From positions 15,422,981-15,486,980 of the forward strand of contig OZ010798.1 in the NCBI GenBank assembly GCA_963932465.1: a stretch of DNA of 64,000 nucleotides, given 5' to 3'. The translations under genes and the position numbers were made by a program. Every line of letters starts with the position of its first letter. Within the stretch, counting starts at the first letter, position 1. Below the pieces are notes generated by a model. That model searched no databases. It was given only the letters and a program-made list of their open reading frames with translations, and was not told the DNA's origin. Positions 1-9,720 of this stretch are shown piece after piece. The stretch comes from Maratus speciosus. Its lineage: Eukaryota > Arthropoda > Arachnida > Araneae > Salticidae.

Positions 1-418
1 TAGCCTGTTACTTATTTTTATGAAAATACAAAGTTATTATTAAAACCCTTAAATGATTATAAAATCATTTCATTCCAAAATATGGAATATCCCAACTTTC
101 GCGATTCCTGTTCTTCTAGTATATAATTCGGTGTTAGAGAAATCAGGTTCGAAATGATACTTATTATGTTTACTAGAAAATATGGGAAAGAATATCGTTC
201 ACCTGTTTCGTTTATAAGAAGTTATGCTTACCCCCCGCGCTAGGAAAAGTGCAAGAAGATATTATTACTTTTGAATGCATTATGTAACAAAAATATATTA
301 TTAAATAATTTTAAGTAGTACGCATTTCCAAGTGTTATTTGCTATAAAATTATTTCAGATGTAATAGTGATATTTTATTAACTTCTTTTCTTCATTTAAG
401 TAAAAAATATATATATAT
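1..418. other. AT-rich intergenic DNA, nothing recognised
   Basis: No open frame of useful length, no terminal repeats and no tandem structure seen. The stretch ends in an (AT)n tract at about 409-418 that forms the target site of the next element. Confidence 0.6.
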
Positions 419-544
419 GGAGCTGTCCATAAATGATGTCACACTTTTTCCAATATTTTTTACCCTTCTCCCCCCTTGTCACAATTTCACGAACCCCCCC
501 CCCCCCCCTTCCCTCCAAGCGTGGCATCCTTTGTGGACGGCCCC
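419..544. mobile_element. Short MITE with GGRGCYGTCCAYAAA ends
   Basis: The element is 126 bp long. Its left end GGAGCTGTCCATAAA and right end TTTGTGGACGGCCCC are near-perfect inverted repeats. Both sides are flanked by TATATAT-type sequence, consistent with a target duplication. The interior holds a C-tract at about 494-508 and no coding capacity. This end sequence is one I recognise as dispersed in many invertebrate genomes. The superfamily is not assigned. Confidence 0.7.
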
Positions 545-1120
545 TATATATATGGGAGTAATAAATGCATAATCATACTTGTATATCATTGCAAACGTAT
601 AAAAAGAAAAACAAAAAAATTGTAATAAAAAGAATTTTTAGACACTGATGACGATATCATTAGGAAGAGAGGATTGGTAGAATGATGGCGTATGATATCA
701 TAAGAGGGGGTGGGGCTTGTCGAAAATTGCCAAAAAGTTGACCGTTATAGATGTATTGCCTCTAAGAAGATACTTTTAATAAAAGTCTTTTGTCTGCAGT
801 ATAATACCCAATTTAAGCTGTTTCAGAGAAAGTGTAAATATAGGCAAGCTGATTATACTAAAATACAGAGACACAATAGTGGTGCGGGCGCAGACGGAGC
901 CAGTTAAAGTAGGCTCTGGCAGGCTTTGTTCGCGCCATCAGTTACTGATGCGTCATTAACAACGTTTTTCGCACCAGGCGCGAAATACTGTTGCTGTGGC
1001 AATGCTTGGATATCGGAGCTTGAAATTAACTTCTGTTTTTTTTTTCCACAGGAGATTTCAATAATTTTTTCTGAATCAATTAAAAAAAAAATTTCATCTT
1101 TGATTCCATCCTGTGTTATG
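545..1120. other. Unassigned intergenic DNA
   Basis: Frames open here for up to about 88 codons, on both strands at about 904-1170. None shows a recognisable motif, and the two strands overlap over the same bases. A somewhat GC-richer patch at about 880-1000 carries GCGCC and GGCGC words around 937 and 976, but no family could be named. Confidence 0.4.
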
Positions 1121-1640
1121 CAAAAACAGGTATATCGATGATAAGAAAATGATTTGTCTATATGTGGCATGTAAATTGCCTAATGACATTATGAGTACAC
1201 ATTTTGCTTATTAGAAAGAACAAACACATCAACCCTATGAGTTTGTTTTTTGTGTATTTTTCTTTTTTACTATCATAAAACATTTAATTCGCAATAAATA
1301 CAAACCAAAGTATAACGATAACACTTTGTACACAAAAATCTCCGTATTTTGAATATTAAAATAAAATTTGTGTTTTGTAGATTACGCAGAAATATGTGTA
1401 AAAATAAAATATTACACAGATATGTGTGTAAGAATATTACACAGAAATATGTGTATTCCTGTACAATTTACACATTAAAGTGTGTATTTCAAGACTTATC
1501 AAGAATTTTTACACATTTGGACTTATCATCAAATTACACATTAAAATGTGTATTTTAAAATTTACACATTTTCGGCAATTTACACACCAATTTACACGTA
1601 TAGAGAAATCGTTTTTGTATCATCGATATACCTGTTTTTG
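1121..1640. repeat. Inverted-repeat unit rich in TTACACA/TGTGTAA words
   Basis: The 20 bases at 1121-1140 (CAAAAACAGGTATATCGATG) recur as an exact reverse complement at 1621-1640. Similarity continues imperfectly about 25 bases inward on each side, giving arms of about 45 bp. Between 1384 and 1670 the word TTACACA or its complement TGTGTAA occurs about a dozen times in both orientations, making many small dyads such as TTACACATTAAAATGTGTA at about 1534. This may be a foldback element with subterminal binding-site-like repeats. No protein coding is seen. Confidence 0.5.
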
Positions 1641-1664
1641 TGTGTAACTTTACACATTTTTTTA

Positions 1665-2351
1665 GAGTGTGTGTATTAAAACACGGCCGAGGCAACAAAA
1701 GCAATCCGGAATCGAAATAATTTATAGCTAACTTTTAATTAATAAAAAACCACCAATTTAACAGCAATTTCCTATCAAATTTAAACATTTTTCGTTATAG
1801 CAGCTGCCAACAATTAAAAATTAACAATAAAATCTTTTTTTTAATGTTCAACCCGTAATCGTGCGAGTTCTTTAACCAATGTGAGATATACATATCACGT
1901 ACGCCACGGTGCAATACTAAAAAGCTGTAGCGGATATTATGATAATTCTTTTACCCCACATGCAAATAATTAGAAATATACATATAACGTGCGCGACGCT
2001 TCAATACTAAAAAGCTCCAGCGGGTAGTATGATAATTTTTTTACCTCAAATAATACCTACCCCTTGCAAATTATTAGAGATTATTTAAGTGCGCTTAATT
2101 ATTATAATTTTTTTTTAAATAAAGGCAAACATTTTATCAGAAACATCAACAAAACTTTTTATTCTATTTATTCCCTTATTACAAAGATATCGTTTTATCA
2201 TCTGTTGTCATAGTAACATGATAAATTAAGTTTAATTTTTAAAAAAGGCGCAGTAGTAGAAAAATATTTTACAAAATCGAATAGTTATTTTTAATTTTGG
2301 TTTTAGAATTAAATTCATGAACTCCCGTTCATAGAACGGGTTAAACAGCTA
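1665..2351 (+). mobile_element. Helitron fragment, 3' end at 2351
   Basis: The 3' end shows the classic Helitron signature: hairpin CCCGTTC-ATA-GAACGGG at about 2325-2341, then TTAAACAG and the terminus CTAG (2348-2351), followed by T. The 5' part (1665-1815), with the words CGGCCGAGGCAAC and CCGGAATCG, matches the minus-strand Helitron at 19682-20527, so this copy lies in the opposite orientation. Its 5' terminus is replaced by the TTACACA-rich sequence. It is non-autonomous: no Rep/helicase frame is present. Confidence 0.65.
1881..2060 (+). repeat. 90-bp direct dimer inside the Helitron
   Basis: Two adjacent units start at 1881 and 1971. Both carry the word CAATACTAAAAAGCT followed by AGCGGRTA-TATGATAATT, differing at scattered positions. 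Internal short tandem repeats are common in non-autonomous Helitrons. Confidence 0.7.
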
Positions 2352-2376
2352 GTTATATATAGAGATGTATATGCAC

Positions 2377-2399
2377 ATATATATATATATATATATATT
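2377..2399. repeat. (AT)n microsatellite
   Basis: About 11 uninterrupted AT dinucleotides just downstream of the Helitron 3' end. Confidence 0.9.
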
Positions 2400-2694
2400 A
2401 TTTACACTGTATTATTTTATAAATAAAGCATCATGTGATAGTATTTACTAGTACATAAACTATAAAAGTATGAAAAAATATAAAGACAAACTTAAAGAAC
2501 ACTTTTCAAATACAGTAGAACTCCAATTATCCGAATAAATTGGGACCATACCCATATATCATATTCAGATAATCAAAAATTCGGATAATTGGATTTTTTC
2601 CGAAAAAATGGTCTATTTTAATTAATTACTGTATGTATGTTGAAAATGGGAGAAAAAAATTATTTTTTAGGAAAAAGAGCTTTTAATTAATTAA

Positions 2695-3116
2695 GGCTGT
2701 TCTCAAATTCAAAAGGGCAACTTCCTGACATAAGTTTTAATATATTTTTGTTCGAAAATGCATGAAACTAGCCGGTGTTGTTCTTCAAAAATTATGTCAT
2801 CGAGCTGTTTTTTCCATTTTTTTGCAAACTCAATAGATCTTTCAGAAAATAACGTCAAAGTGGACGTTTTGAACCGAAATTCCGCGCGAAAGTAGAAAAA
2901 ATCACTCAAGAGCGGGCGAAAAACGGGTTTGTCACGTGATCGAAAACGCTTATAACTTAATGGGTAATTGATTGATCAAAAAATGGAAAAAAACTGTTCA
3001 ATTCCAAATCGCTTCCATGACCAGCCTTTCCAATTTTATATCTTTCCGTTAAAAAATGAATTTGTAAATGTGTCAGAACGTTTTGGGCTTGTTGAGCAGC
3101 GCAGTTAACAACAGCC
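2695..3116. mobile_element. MITE with TTAA target duplication, nested in the pogo element
   Basis: GGCTGTT at 2695 and AACAGCC at 3110-3116 are inverted ends. Both are flanked directly by TTAA (2691-2694 and 3117-3120). The element is about 422 bp and has no meaningful coding frame. TTAA targets are typical of piggyBac-type elements, but the 7-bp inverted repeat is too short to assign it firmly. It interrupts the 3' part of the pogo-like element and is therefore younger. Confidence 0.6.
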
Positions 3117-3255
3117 TTAAATGAAAAGGCAACATTTTTACATGTTAAGCGTACTTACAAGTGCTGTACATTAGTAAATTATGTATGCACCGTACTGTAA
3201 ATGAAAGCCATTGTTTGTTGAACATCTTGGTCAATAGTCGGTTGACAGTCTTCAT

Positions 3256-3594
3256 TCATTTTCGGGCAGTCAAGTGGCGCATCCGCTTGCTAGTGAGAAG
3301 TTGCATGTGATCACACTCGGGCCGACGCTCCATCCACTTCAACGAAGTTTCAAGGCCGGCAAATGCTTCACTACCTGATGGTCCCGTGTCTGCTTCATCT
3401 TTGACATTAAGGTCATCTTTTTCCTCGACACTTTCTTCTCTCACGCTTTCAATAAGTTCATTATCATTTAGAATTTGAAACCCAGGGTCTGACGAATCAC
3501 ACACCATCAACTCTCCTATATCTTCAGCACTAACTTCTGAACATCCAGGAATTTTCAAAAGAATGTTTCTGAATTCCTCAAGTGGCGCGTTCAA
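3256..3594 (-). pseudogene. C-terminal relic of a pogo/Tigger-type transposase
   Basis: This 112-codon frame, read on the minus strand, matches what I know of the C-terminus of Tigger/jerky-type DDE transposases. It shows the segment IPGCSEVSAEDIGELM, then DPGFQILNDNELI, an acidic linker (residues about 50-75), and a final helix LKWMERRPECDHMQLL followed by KRMRHLTARK. In full-length family members this part follows the DDE catalytic domain and is thought to be regulatory. The helix-turn-helix DNA-binding part and the catalytic core are absent. The ATG at 3592-3594 sits close to the transposon's 5' end, so an internal deletion joined the 5' region to this tail. The frame is intact, but the product could not catalyse transposition. 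It could at most be a truncated regulator, which is speculation. Confidence 0.8.
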
Positions 3595-3731
3595 TAGCGC
3601 GCGTAGACAGAATCATTATTTTGCGTATCGCAGTACGTTTCCGTCAGTTTTTTTTTTCTGAAATTCTGAAAGCGATTCGGATAATCAGCGATTCGGATAG
3701 TCGGAGTTCGGATAATTGGAGTTGTACTGTA

Positions 3732-4593
3732 TCTTGTGGAATACGGGATTTATAAATCTAACATGGATGAATTGATTTATAACAATTTTGAATCGGCATC
3801 AAACGACTATAAAAATAAGATATAATTAAATTACTCAATATTAAGATATAGTTACTCATTTAACCTATTCTCCGTAAATTTCTGATGACAAAACAAATGA
3901 ATAGCACTCACAAAATAAAGCAATCCTTGATAAGCACAAACTGTATTTATTATGAATTAGATGACTACTATGAACAACTAACAATAAAGATTAAGTTGTT
4001 TTGTTATAGATTCGATAGTGTATACCAATAAAAATATAACTCTGTCTGATATATAAACTACATTACGGTTGTGGTTTATATCTATATATTTTATTTATAA
4101 AATAAATATCAAAACTATGCAACTGAGTATCAAACGCACTAATATTTTCACAAATCTAATTTTCGAGATTTATTACGTAACTGTGAATTTACGTAAGTCG
4201 GGGGATGCTTGTGTACAGTGTCTCCGGTAAGACGTTAGTAAGTATTCAGCCTGCTTCTATCTCTCTTATATCAAAAGATTAAAATTAAAAAGCTTGGCCT
4301 GTCATATTTATTTAATCACAAAAATTTAATAATCTTGTAGTAGGAACTATCGCAAACGCTTTAGAGTCGCGGGTATGGGTGTGTAGCTTATCACAGTGAT
4401 TGTGATTTTAAATGCATCACCGCACGTTCTATGCATTTTTTCAGATGAACCTTAACTGTAACCGAAATATTAATTTTTTGCAGGAACTGTAACAATATAC
4501 TTTAATAATTCTTCGAATTAGAGCTATATTTATCATAATTTCACGTACCGAAACAATATTTATCATAATTTTATGAACCGAAATATTTTCCGG
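3732..4593. other. Unassigned intergenic DNA with one short duplication
   Basis: No gene seen. The only structure noted is an adjacent imperfect duplication of about 31 bp at 4525-4587 (ATTTATCATAATTT followed by ACCGAAA). A GTAA/CGGG-rich patch around 4190-4240 has no match that I recognise. Confidence 0.5.
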
Positions 4594-4619
4594 TTTGCTC
4601 CGGTACATTTCGAGCACTG
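4594..4619 (-). mobile_element. hAT-like terminal motif (CTCGAAATGTACCGGAGC type)
   Basis: Read on the minus strand, this is a CAGTGCTCGAAATGTACCGG end. Nearly the same word lies on the plus strand at about 21278 and 21523 (CAGGGCTCTAAATGTACCGG). It resembles hAT terminal inverted repeats, which start CAG and a few G/C bases. No partner end was located. Confidence 0.4.
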
Positions 4620-4630
4620 GTGTTGTCAGT

Positions 4631-4760
4631 TTTGAAGTTTTCGTGATTAATTACGAAACTTTATTAACAGAACACCACTTTCCTCCTGAGAACATGTACA
4701 ACATAAATGAGACTGGCTTGAGTCTTGTTATGGAAATCCCTGAACTTAAATTTAAAATTA
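4631..4760 (+). pseudogene. Fragment of a pogo/jerky-type DDE transposase (first catalytic Asp region)
   Basis: The plus frame reads NYETLLTEHHFPPENMYNIN followed by ETGLSLV. In Tigger/jerky-type transposases the corresponding stretch is the conserved 'F..NY...L.K..F.PE.I.N.DETG' block holding the first catalytic aspartate. Here the Asp position is Asn (codon AAT), so the residue needed for metal binding is lost. Only about 45 residues are recognisable; the sequence before 4620 belongs to a different repeat end. No helix-turn-helix domain and no later catalytic residues remain. This fragment is a different, older piece than the C-terminal relic at 3256-3594. Confidence 0.6.
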
Positions 4761-4850
4761 CACTATGTGCAAAACACTTAAAAGATGATAAAATATTTAA
4801 AAAGATGTTAAATTACTTTAATACTTCTTATTACTTTCAGCTATAAACAC

Positions 4851-5070
4851 AACCTTCGTCAGAGAATACAAAAATACTTTTATTAACGTCTTATTTTCGA
4901 ATTCCACGTACTTTGTGTCTAAAGGAGTGAAAGTGAAAGTCAATTTTTAGATCCGGAAAACATCGGAAAAATAAAGTACGGATATATAAACGGAAGTGAA
5001 ATATTCCGTGTTTTATGATTCTTTAAGCAAACTGAGCCAAATTTGGGGTATGTTGTAGGATAAAACGTCA
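4851..5070 (-). other. Probable 3' flank of the Penelope-like fragment
   Basis: This stretch lies directly downstream, on the minus strand, of the GIY-YIG relic. It has no frame of its own and may be the element's 3' untranslated tail. The assignment is by position only. Confidence 0.3.
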
Positions 5071-5385
5071 TTACAAACAATATTTTTTTTTAGTAATAAT
5101 TTCTATTGATTCATGGATAATTAAATCATGACAATTCTTTAAAGGGCATATACTTTCTGCATCTTCGAAATTAACTTGTATATTCAGCTTCTGGTTAAGT
5201 TTTGACAGGGCTGTTGTTGGGCGGTTGTACTTCAAATGTCTCGAATGTTCTTTAATACGATCTTTAAGTTTACGAGAAATCATTCTTATGTATTTGAGAT
5301 AAATATTTTCTATTTTCAGTGGAATTACATATACTCCAGAAACTTCATCTTTCGGGATCGGGTCTATTTTGGCACTAAGTAGTTT
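5071..5385 (-). pseudogene. Penelope-like element, GIY-YIG endonuclease C-terminus
   Basis: The minus frame is open from about 5385 to a TAA at 5071, roughly 104 codons. It reads DPIPKDEVSGVYVIP, then YIRMISRKLKDRIKEH, then NRPTTALSKLNQ and a final HDLIIHESIEI segment. This order (GVY, then YI-x-x-TSR-x-L-x-x-R-I-x-E-H, then a T-A-L helix, then an xxRxxxE(A/S)xxI helix) matches the GIY-YIG endonuclease domain at the end of Penelope-like retroelement proteins. That domain nicks target DNA for integration. The usual Gly of YIG is Arg here. The reverse transcriptase is missing because the upstream side is cut off exactly at another element's terminal repeat (5386). An internal ATG at 5281-5283 gives a shorter 70-codon frame, but the family motif clearly begins upstream of it. 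Confidence 0.75.
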
Positions 5386-6321
5386 TTAGCTCACAGGCTA
5401 TCAAATACTGAGACCTAATGTGCCTGCCGGTTCTGTACGTATGTACGTAACGCGATAACTCTTGATAGAAACATCCGATTTGCTTCAAATTTTTTTTCTA
5501 GGTTCATTCTGATAAGGCGCTTCCCTGATTAGTTTTGGGGGTTCATTGGTTAAGGATAAAGGGTAAAAGGGGGTAGATCCCCCCCTTGATTTAGATAAAA
5601 GGGTTTTTCATGGAGAATTATTCGATTTGCTCCAAATTTGGTATACCGGTTTATTATGTTAAGGAGCTTCCCTAATTAGATTTGGAGGTTCTTTAGTTAA
5701 TTATAAAGGGAGGAAAGGGGGTTATTGCCCTCTTAATTTAGATAAATGGGTTTTTCATGCAGAATTATTCAATTTGCTCCAAATTTGGTATACCGATTTA
5801 TTATGTTAAGGAGCTGCCTTGGTTAGATTTGGAGGTTTATTGGTAGAGTATAAAGGGTGGGAGGGGCTAGCCCTCCACCCCCACTTAATTTAGATAAATG
5901 GGTTTTTCATACATAATTATTCGATTTGCTTCAAATTTGATATACCGGTTTATTCCAATATGGCGCTTCCTTCATTAGATTTGGAGGTTCATTTGTTAAG
6001 TATAAAAGAGGGAAAGGGGGGCAAGTCCCCTCCCCTTAATTTAGATAAATGGATTTTCATGCAGAATTATCCAATTTACTTTAATTTTTTTTTCTAGGTT
6101 CATTCTCATAAGGAACTTTCCTGATTAGATTTAAAGGTACATTGATTAAGCATAAGGTGGGAAATGGGGGAGCCAATACCACCCTTAATTTAGCGAAATG
6201 GTTTTTTTCATGCTGAATTATCTGATTTGCTTCAAATTTGGTATACCAGTTTATTATGTTAAGGAGCTTCCCTGATTAGATTTGGAGCTTCTTGGTTAAG
6301 TATAAAGGTCCTGTGAGCTAA
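5386..6321. mobile_element. Element with 12-bp TIRs and an internal 150-bp minisatellite
   Basis: TTAGCTCACAGG at 5386-5397 and CCTGTGAGCTAA at 6310-6321 are exact inverted repeats. The interior is almost wholly a tandem repeat of six units of about 150 bp. The word GATTTGCTYCAAATTTGGTATACC recurs near 5476, 5623, 5770, 5922, 6072 and 6223, and each unit ends in a G-rich then C-rich patch (AAAGGGGG...CCCCTCC). It has no coding capacity. It interrupts the Penelope-like fragment to its left. The superfamily is unassigned. Confidence 0.75.
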
Positions 6322-7053
6322 ATGGCATCAGTTTAACTGGGCACTTTTCTTTTTATTTCAATTTTACTGGAGGAGTGGCGACTAAGTTTACGCCAAAGCG
6401 AAAAAGTGGATGTCTGAGTTTTTCGAAAAGTCCTGGTATGTACTCTATTTTGCAATATCTCATATTACTCAGTGGCGTTTTTTGTATTTTCATGCGGTTT
6501 TGAGATATATATCAGATATGCGAATGATTTGTCCCGAAAGGCGAGCAACTAGGTTATAACGGTTTTGAAATATGGGAAATGACGTCGGAATTAATTTAAT
6601 GTTACAATTCGTTAAAGCCTTAAATTATGAAATCTGTTTTTCTAAAATAATCATTTAATACATTTTAGCAACGCAATGCTCTTGTCTGCTATTGGGTTAT
6701 AATTTTCGATGAATTAAAAAAAAATGTCGACTTGAAAACATCATTAAAAATTGAAATTGCTTCAGTAGTTCTCGAAAAAAATGTTCATGAATGTCAGCTG
6801 GTATGCATCGTCGCCCAAGAACAACAGTAGGATATGATTAAAAATTGAGTTTCGAGTAAATTCGATTTTAAAATTTGCCGTTTTTTCAATGCTAAATATT
6901 TTAGGCGGTAGCTCATATGTATTTTTAAAAAAATTACAGCTACTCTAACTTTCGGTTATATTTCGGGTGGCGTTTGTAAAAAATTAATTGACACGATAGA
7001 AGAAGAATTAAATTAACTTGTCCTACTGCTGCTCTTAACGTTTCTGATAATAT
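6322..7053. other. Unassigned intergenic DNA
   Basis: No repeated structure or coding frame recognised. Confidence 0.5.
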
Positions 7054-8760
7054 AGGGTAAATTGGGTGAAGATGCCGTAGTTTTTGACTTTATTGTTTTA
7101 AAAATCGCCTGCTGTTTTTATTTGTTATTCATTGATTTTTTGTTGAAGTTTGCACACTTATGTATCATTTAAAAGCTTATTTCCTTTTACAGATATTATA
7201 TAAATGATAAAAAATTTTGTTTTTGTAAACACTTGCATTTCGGTATCTTACCCATACCTGTGGGTAAGATGGCCAATTATCTTGGGGTAAGATGCCTTGT
7301 GGAGCTTCAATGTAAACAATAATTTTTGCGAAGCAGTATAAAACATAATGGGACGAATAAAAGTAACTTTAATATTTTAGACATACTAAAGTTGTTAATT
7401 TACTTAATATTAGGAAATTACAAAAATATGAATGTAACAAACGTTTCAATTTAATAAAAGGACAAACTAATATTTGGATAAAAAGTTACGTTCTACTTTA
7501 CATTTAAAAGAATTATGGCTCTTAAGTATGCCTATTTTTAAACATTATAATAAGTTTAAATACGATAAAGCCACTGTGATGAAGTATGCTTGCGCAGATT
7601 TTTTACTGGAGTTTTTCATATGTCCCTTTGTTCTTTTCAGCTATATCTCAGACCTGCCACAGACTGCAAATTTGTTTAGGCACTTTGAGCAACTTTTATA
7701 TAACCAACAGTTTCAATGAATGCATGTGATTCAATCACATTTTTCAGAGGTTTTATTGCACTCAGCTAGACACTCTTAACACTGATTCTGATTCACTTTA
7801 AAAAATCCTCATCTTCTGAATTTTGGTAGGAAATTTAATCCGTTATCTTTTCAAAGCAGATCAAATTAGTGTGTTTTTAGAGTCTGCAGTGTCTTGATGG
7901 AGGTTGGGGAACGCAGCTCGTAGGAGGCAGAAAACCCTAGTTATCTAAAACTATATTATATTCTACCGATATTTATATTTATTAAAATCATTCATAACTG
8001 CATTTAACATCAAATTTTTAACAATGATTAAAATTAATAATTATTTATAAGGCCAATAAAGTTTACTTATAAGGCAGAATACATATAGAAATCTTTCAAA
8101 TTATGTTCACCTTAGATTTTAATATTTCTTTATGTCATTTTAAACATTTAGACAATTTATAATTTTAACTAATGATATTTTTAATTAGTTGTTTAAAATC
8201 ACGATTTAATCACGAATTTAAATTATCTGATTAAACTTGTTGACAAGTTAGTTAATATACAAGAGTAGTTTATACAATGAAGAACAACCAGACGTTTGAC
8301 CGCAACGGAAAATAACCGGCATCTTACCCCAAGGGAAAACAATCGGCATCTTACCCCGAAAAACTTTCGTCGACTCACCCCAAAGTATTGGATAAGACGT
8401 CGGTGCCCCCACTGACGTGAAGAAGCGGGAACCGGCCACTATTTATACTTAGCAGAAAGGCCAGGTTCAGTACTCTCTAAAAACATCAGATTTATTTATC
8501 TGGTGTTTAAAATAAAACTTATATAGGCAAATAAAGAAGTCACGTAAAAGATTTCGGACACTTAAAAGAAGCGTTTTGACGAAATAGCAATAAAAAAGTA
8601 CCACTTAAAATTTTTTTTAAAGAACGCAAACGGAAATTAAAATATCAGTAGGGAACTCTCTTCCTTACAACTGAGCGGCGTTTCCCTAGAGCGCCGGCGC
8701 ATATGAAAACTACGTGATTCGCCATCTTGTACAACATGGCATCTCACCTCAAGTTACCCT
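7054..8760. mobile_element. DNA transposon with AGGGTAA ends and GGGGTAAGATGCC subterminal repeats
   Basis: AGGGTAAATTGGGTGAAGATG (from 7054) and CATCTCACCTCAAGTTACCCT (to 8760) are imperfect inverted repeats of about 24 bp. The word GGGTAAGATGSC recurs inside the left end (about 7262 and 7284). Its complement GGCATCTTACCCC recurs inside the right half (about 8318 and 8346), as expected of subterminal transposase sites. It is 1.7 kb with no recognisable transposase; the longest frame (7474-7719) has no motif. The flanking dinucleotides do not give a clean target duplication. Confidence 0.6.
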
Positions 8761-9326
8761 ATTAGTCCAAGAGCTGTTAAACATTTTAGGGAAGGTATTT
8801 GAGGCAACCTGGAAATTTGTGCAACACTTCTTTTGTAATGGCTGAATACAAAATCGAATGTCTGGCCCAAAAACTGTGCCAGACACGTGTCAAGTGCCAT
8901 TTTTTGACTACCCCCCCCCCCCCCAAAAAAAAAAAAAAGGTATTTGAGGCACGCTGAGATTGAGACAGAATAATATTTATACTTAGAAAAAAATATTTTG
9001 AAAACAACAGACACTTTAGTCGGCCCAAAAACTGTGCCAGACACGTGTCAAGTGCCATTTTTTGACTACCCAAAAAAGGTATTTGAGGCACGCTGAGATT
9101 GAGGCAGAATAATATTTATGCTTAGAAAAAAATATTTTGAAAATGACAGACACTTTAGTCGGCACAAAAACTGTGCCAGACACGTGTCTGGCACAGTTTT
9201 TGGCCACGATCCTTCAGCCTGACATTCGATTTTGTATTCAGGCATTACAAAAGAAGTGTTGCACAAATTTTCAGGGTGCCTCAAATACCTACTCAAAAAT
9301 GTTCAACAGCTCTCCTACTAATAGGA
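8758..9326. mobile_element. Foldback element with about 135-bp arms and a triplicated core
   Basis: The left arm (about 8758-8894) and right arm (about 9188-9326) are reverse complements through words such as CCTATTAGT, AGAGCTGTT, GGTATTTGAGGCA, TTGTGCAACACTTCTTTTGT and GAATACAAAATCGAATGTC. Between them a segment that starts at CAAAAACTGTGCCAGACACG repeats directly near 8866, 9025 and 9163. The first spacing is 159 bp and the second 138 bp, the difference being mainly a poly-C/poly-A run at 8911-8937. The third copy meets the right arm in a perfect palindrome. All frames here are shadows of the symmetry. Confidence 0.75.
9166..9201. repeat. 36-bp perfect palindrome
   Basis: The half-site AAAAACTGTGCCAGACAC is followed immediately by its exact complement, centred on CACGTG with no loop. 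It marks the junction where the third internal repeat meets the right arm of the foldback element. Confidence 0.95.
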
Positions 9327-9591
9327 CAAGAACGGCGAACCTTTTCACATCCACACAATTTTTCAAAAAATATATTTTACGTGATTGTGGCGTACCAACA
9401 ATAAAATATTTTAATGGATCAAATAATAAAGTATCAAAGTTATTTACAATTTTGTCTTTAGCATTAAAAAAATAACGGGTAATATTTGATGTTATACTTT
9501 AGAAATTTATTTTTAAAATATTATTTCTGTTGTCTCATTTCAGATGCCAAATAATTTATATCAGCTTCGCACTTAGTTATTTTTAAGAGAA
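9327..9591. other. Unassigned DNA between elements
   Basis: A frame that runs from the foldback element out to 9475 has no motif. Nothing else is recognised. Confidence 0.4.
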
Positions 9592-9720
9592 CTAGGGGCT
9601 CTGCCCCCTACGAGCTACGCTCGTCAACCCCCCTTCAGACACCGCAAACTCTAACAGCACGCTAATTTGATCGCCTTTAAAAAGATTTCGGAAGATTGAA
9701 TTATATTTTGAATCTGACAA
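9592..9720 (-). mobile_element. Helitron-like 3' end (CTAG family, GC-rich double hairpin)
   Basis: Read on the minus strand the sequence ends in ACGAG-CGTAG-CTCGT, then GGGGC-AGA-GCCCC, then CTAG with T following: two small hairpins and a CTAG terminus. The same end, with the same interior words (GCTAATTTGATCG, TTTAAAAAGATTTCG), occurs at 63728. The element may extend to about 10100, where ATGACGTAA and CACGTGTAA words recur, but the 5' end was not found. Confidence 0.5.

Larger units (their letters stand above)
2513..3729 (-). mobile_element. pogo/Tigger-like DNA transposon, internally deleted
   Basis: The left end CAGTAGAACTCCAATTATCC (from 2513) and the right end GGATAATTGGAGTTGTACTG (to 3729) are inverted repeats. 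Each is flanked by TA (2511-2512 and 3730-3731), the target duplication of Tc1/mariner-pogo elements. A second subterminal copy of the CGGATAAT word lies just inside each end. The transposase runs on the minus strand and only its C-terminal part is left (3256-3594). A TTAA-flanked MITE is nested at 2695-3116. Without it the element is about 790 bp, too short to be autonomous. Confidence 0.85.

Noticed and set aside
904..1170. Overlapping frames on both strands
   Set aside because: No family motif on either strand and no supporting context.
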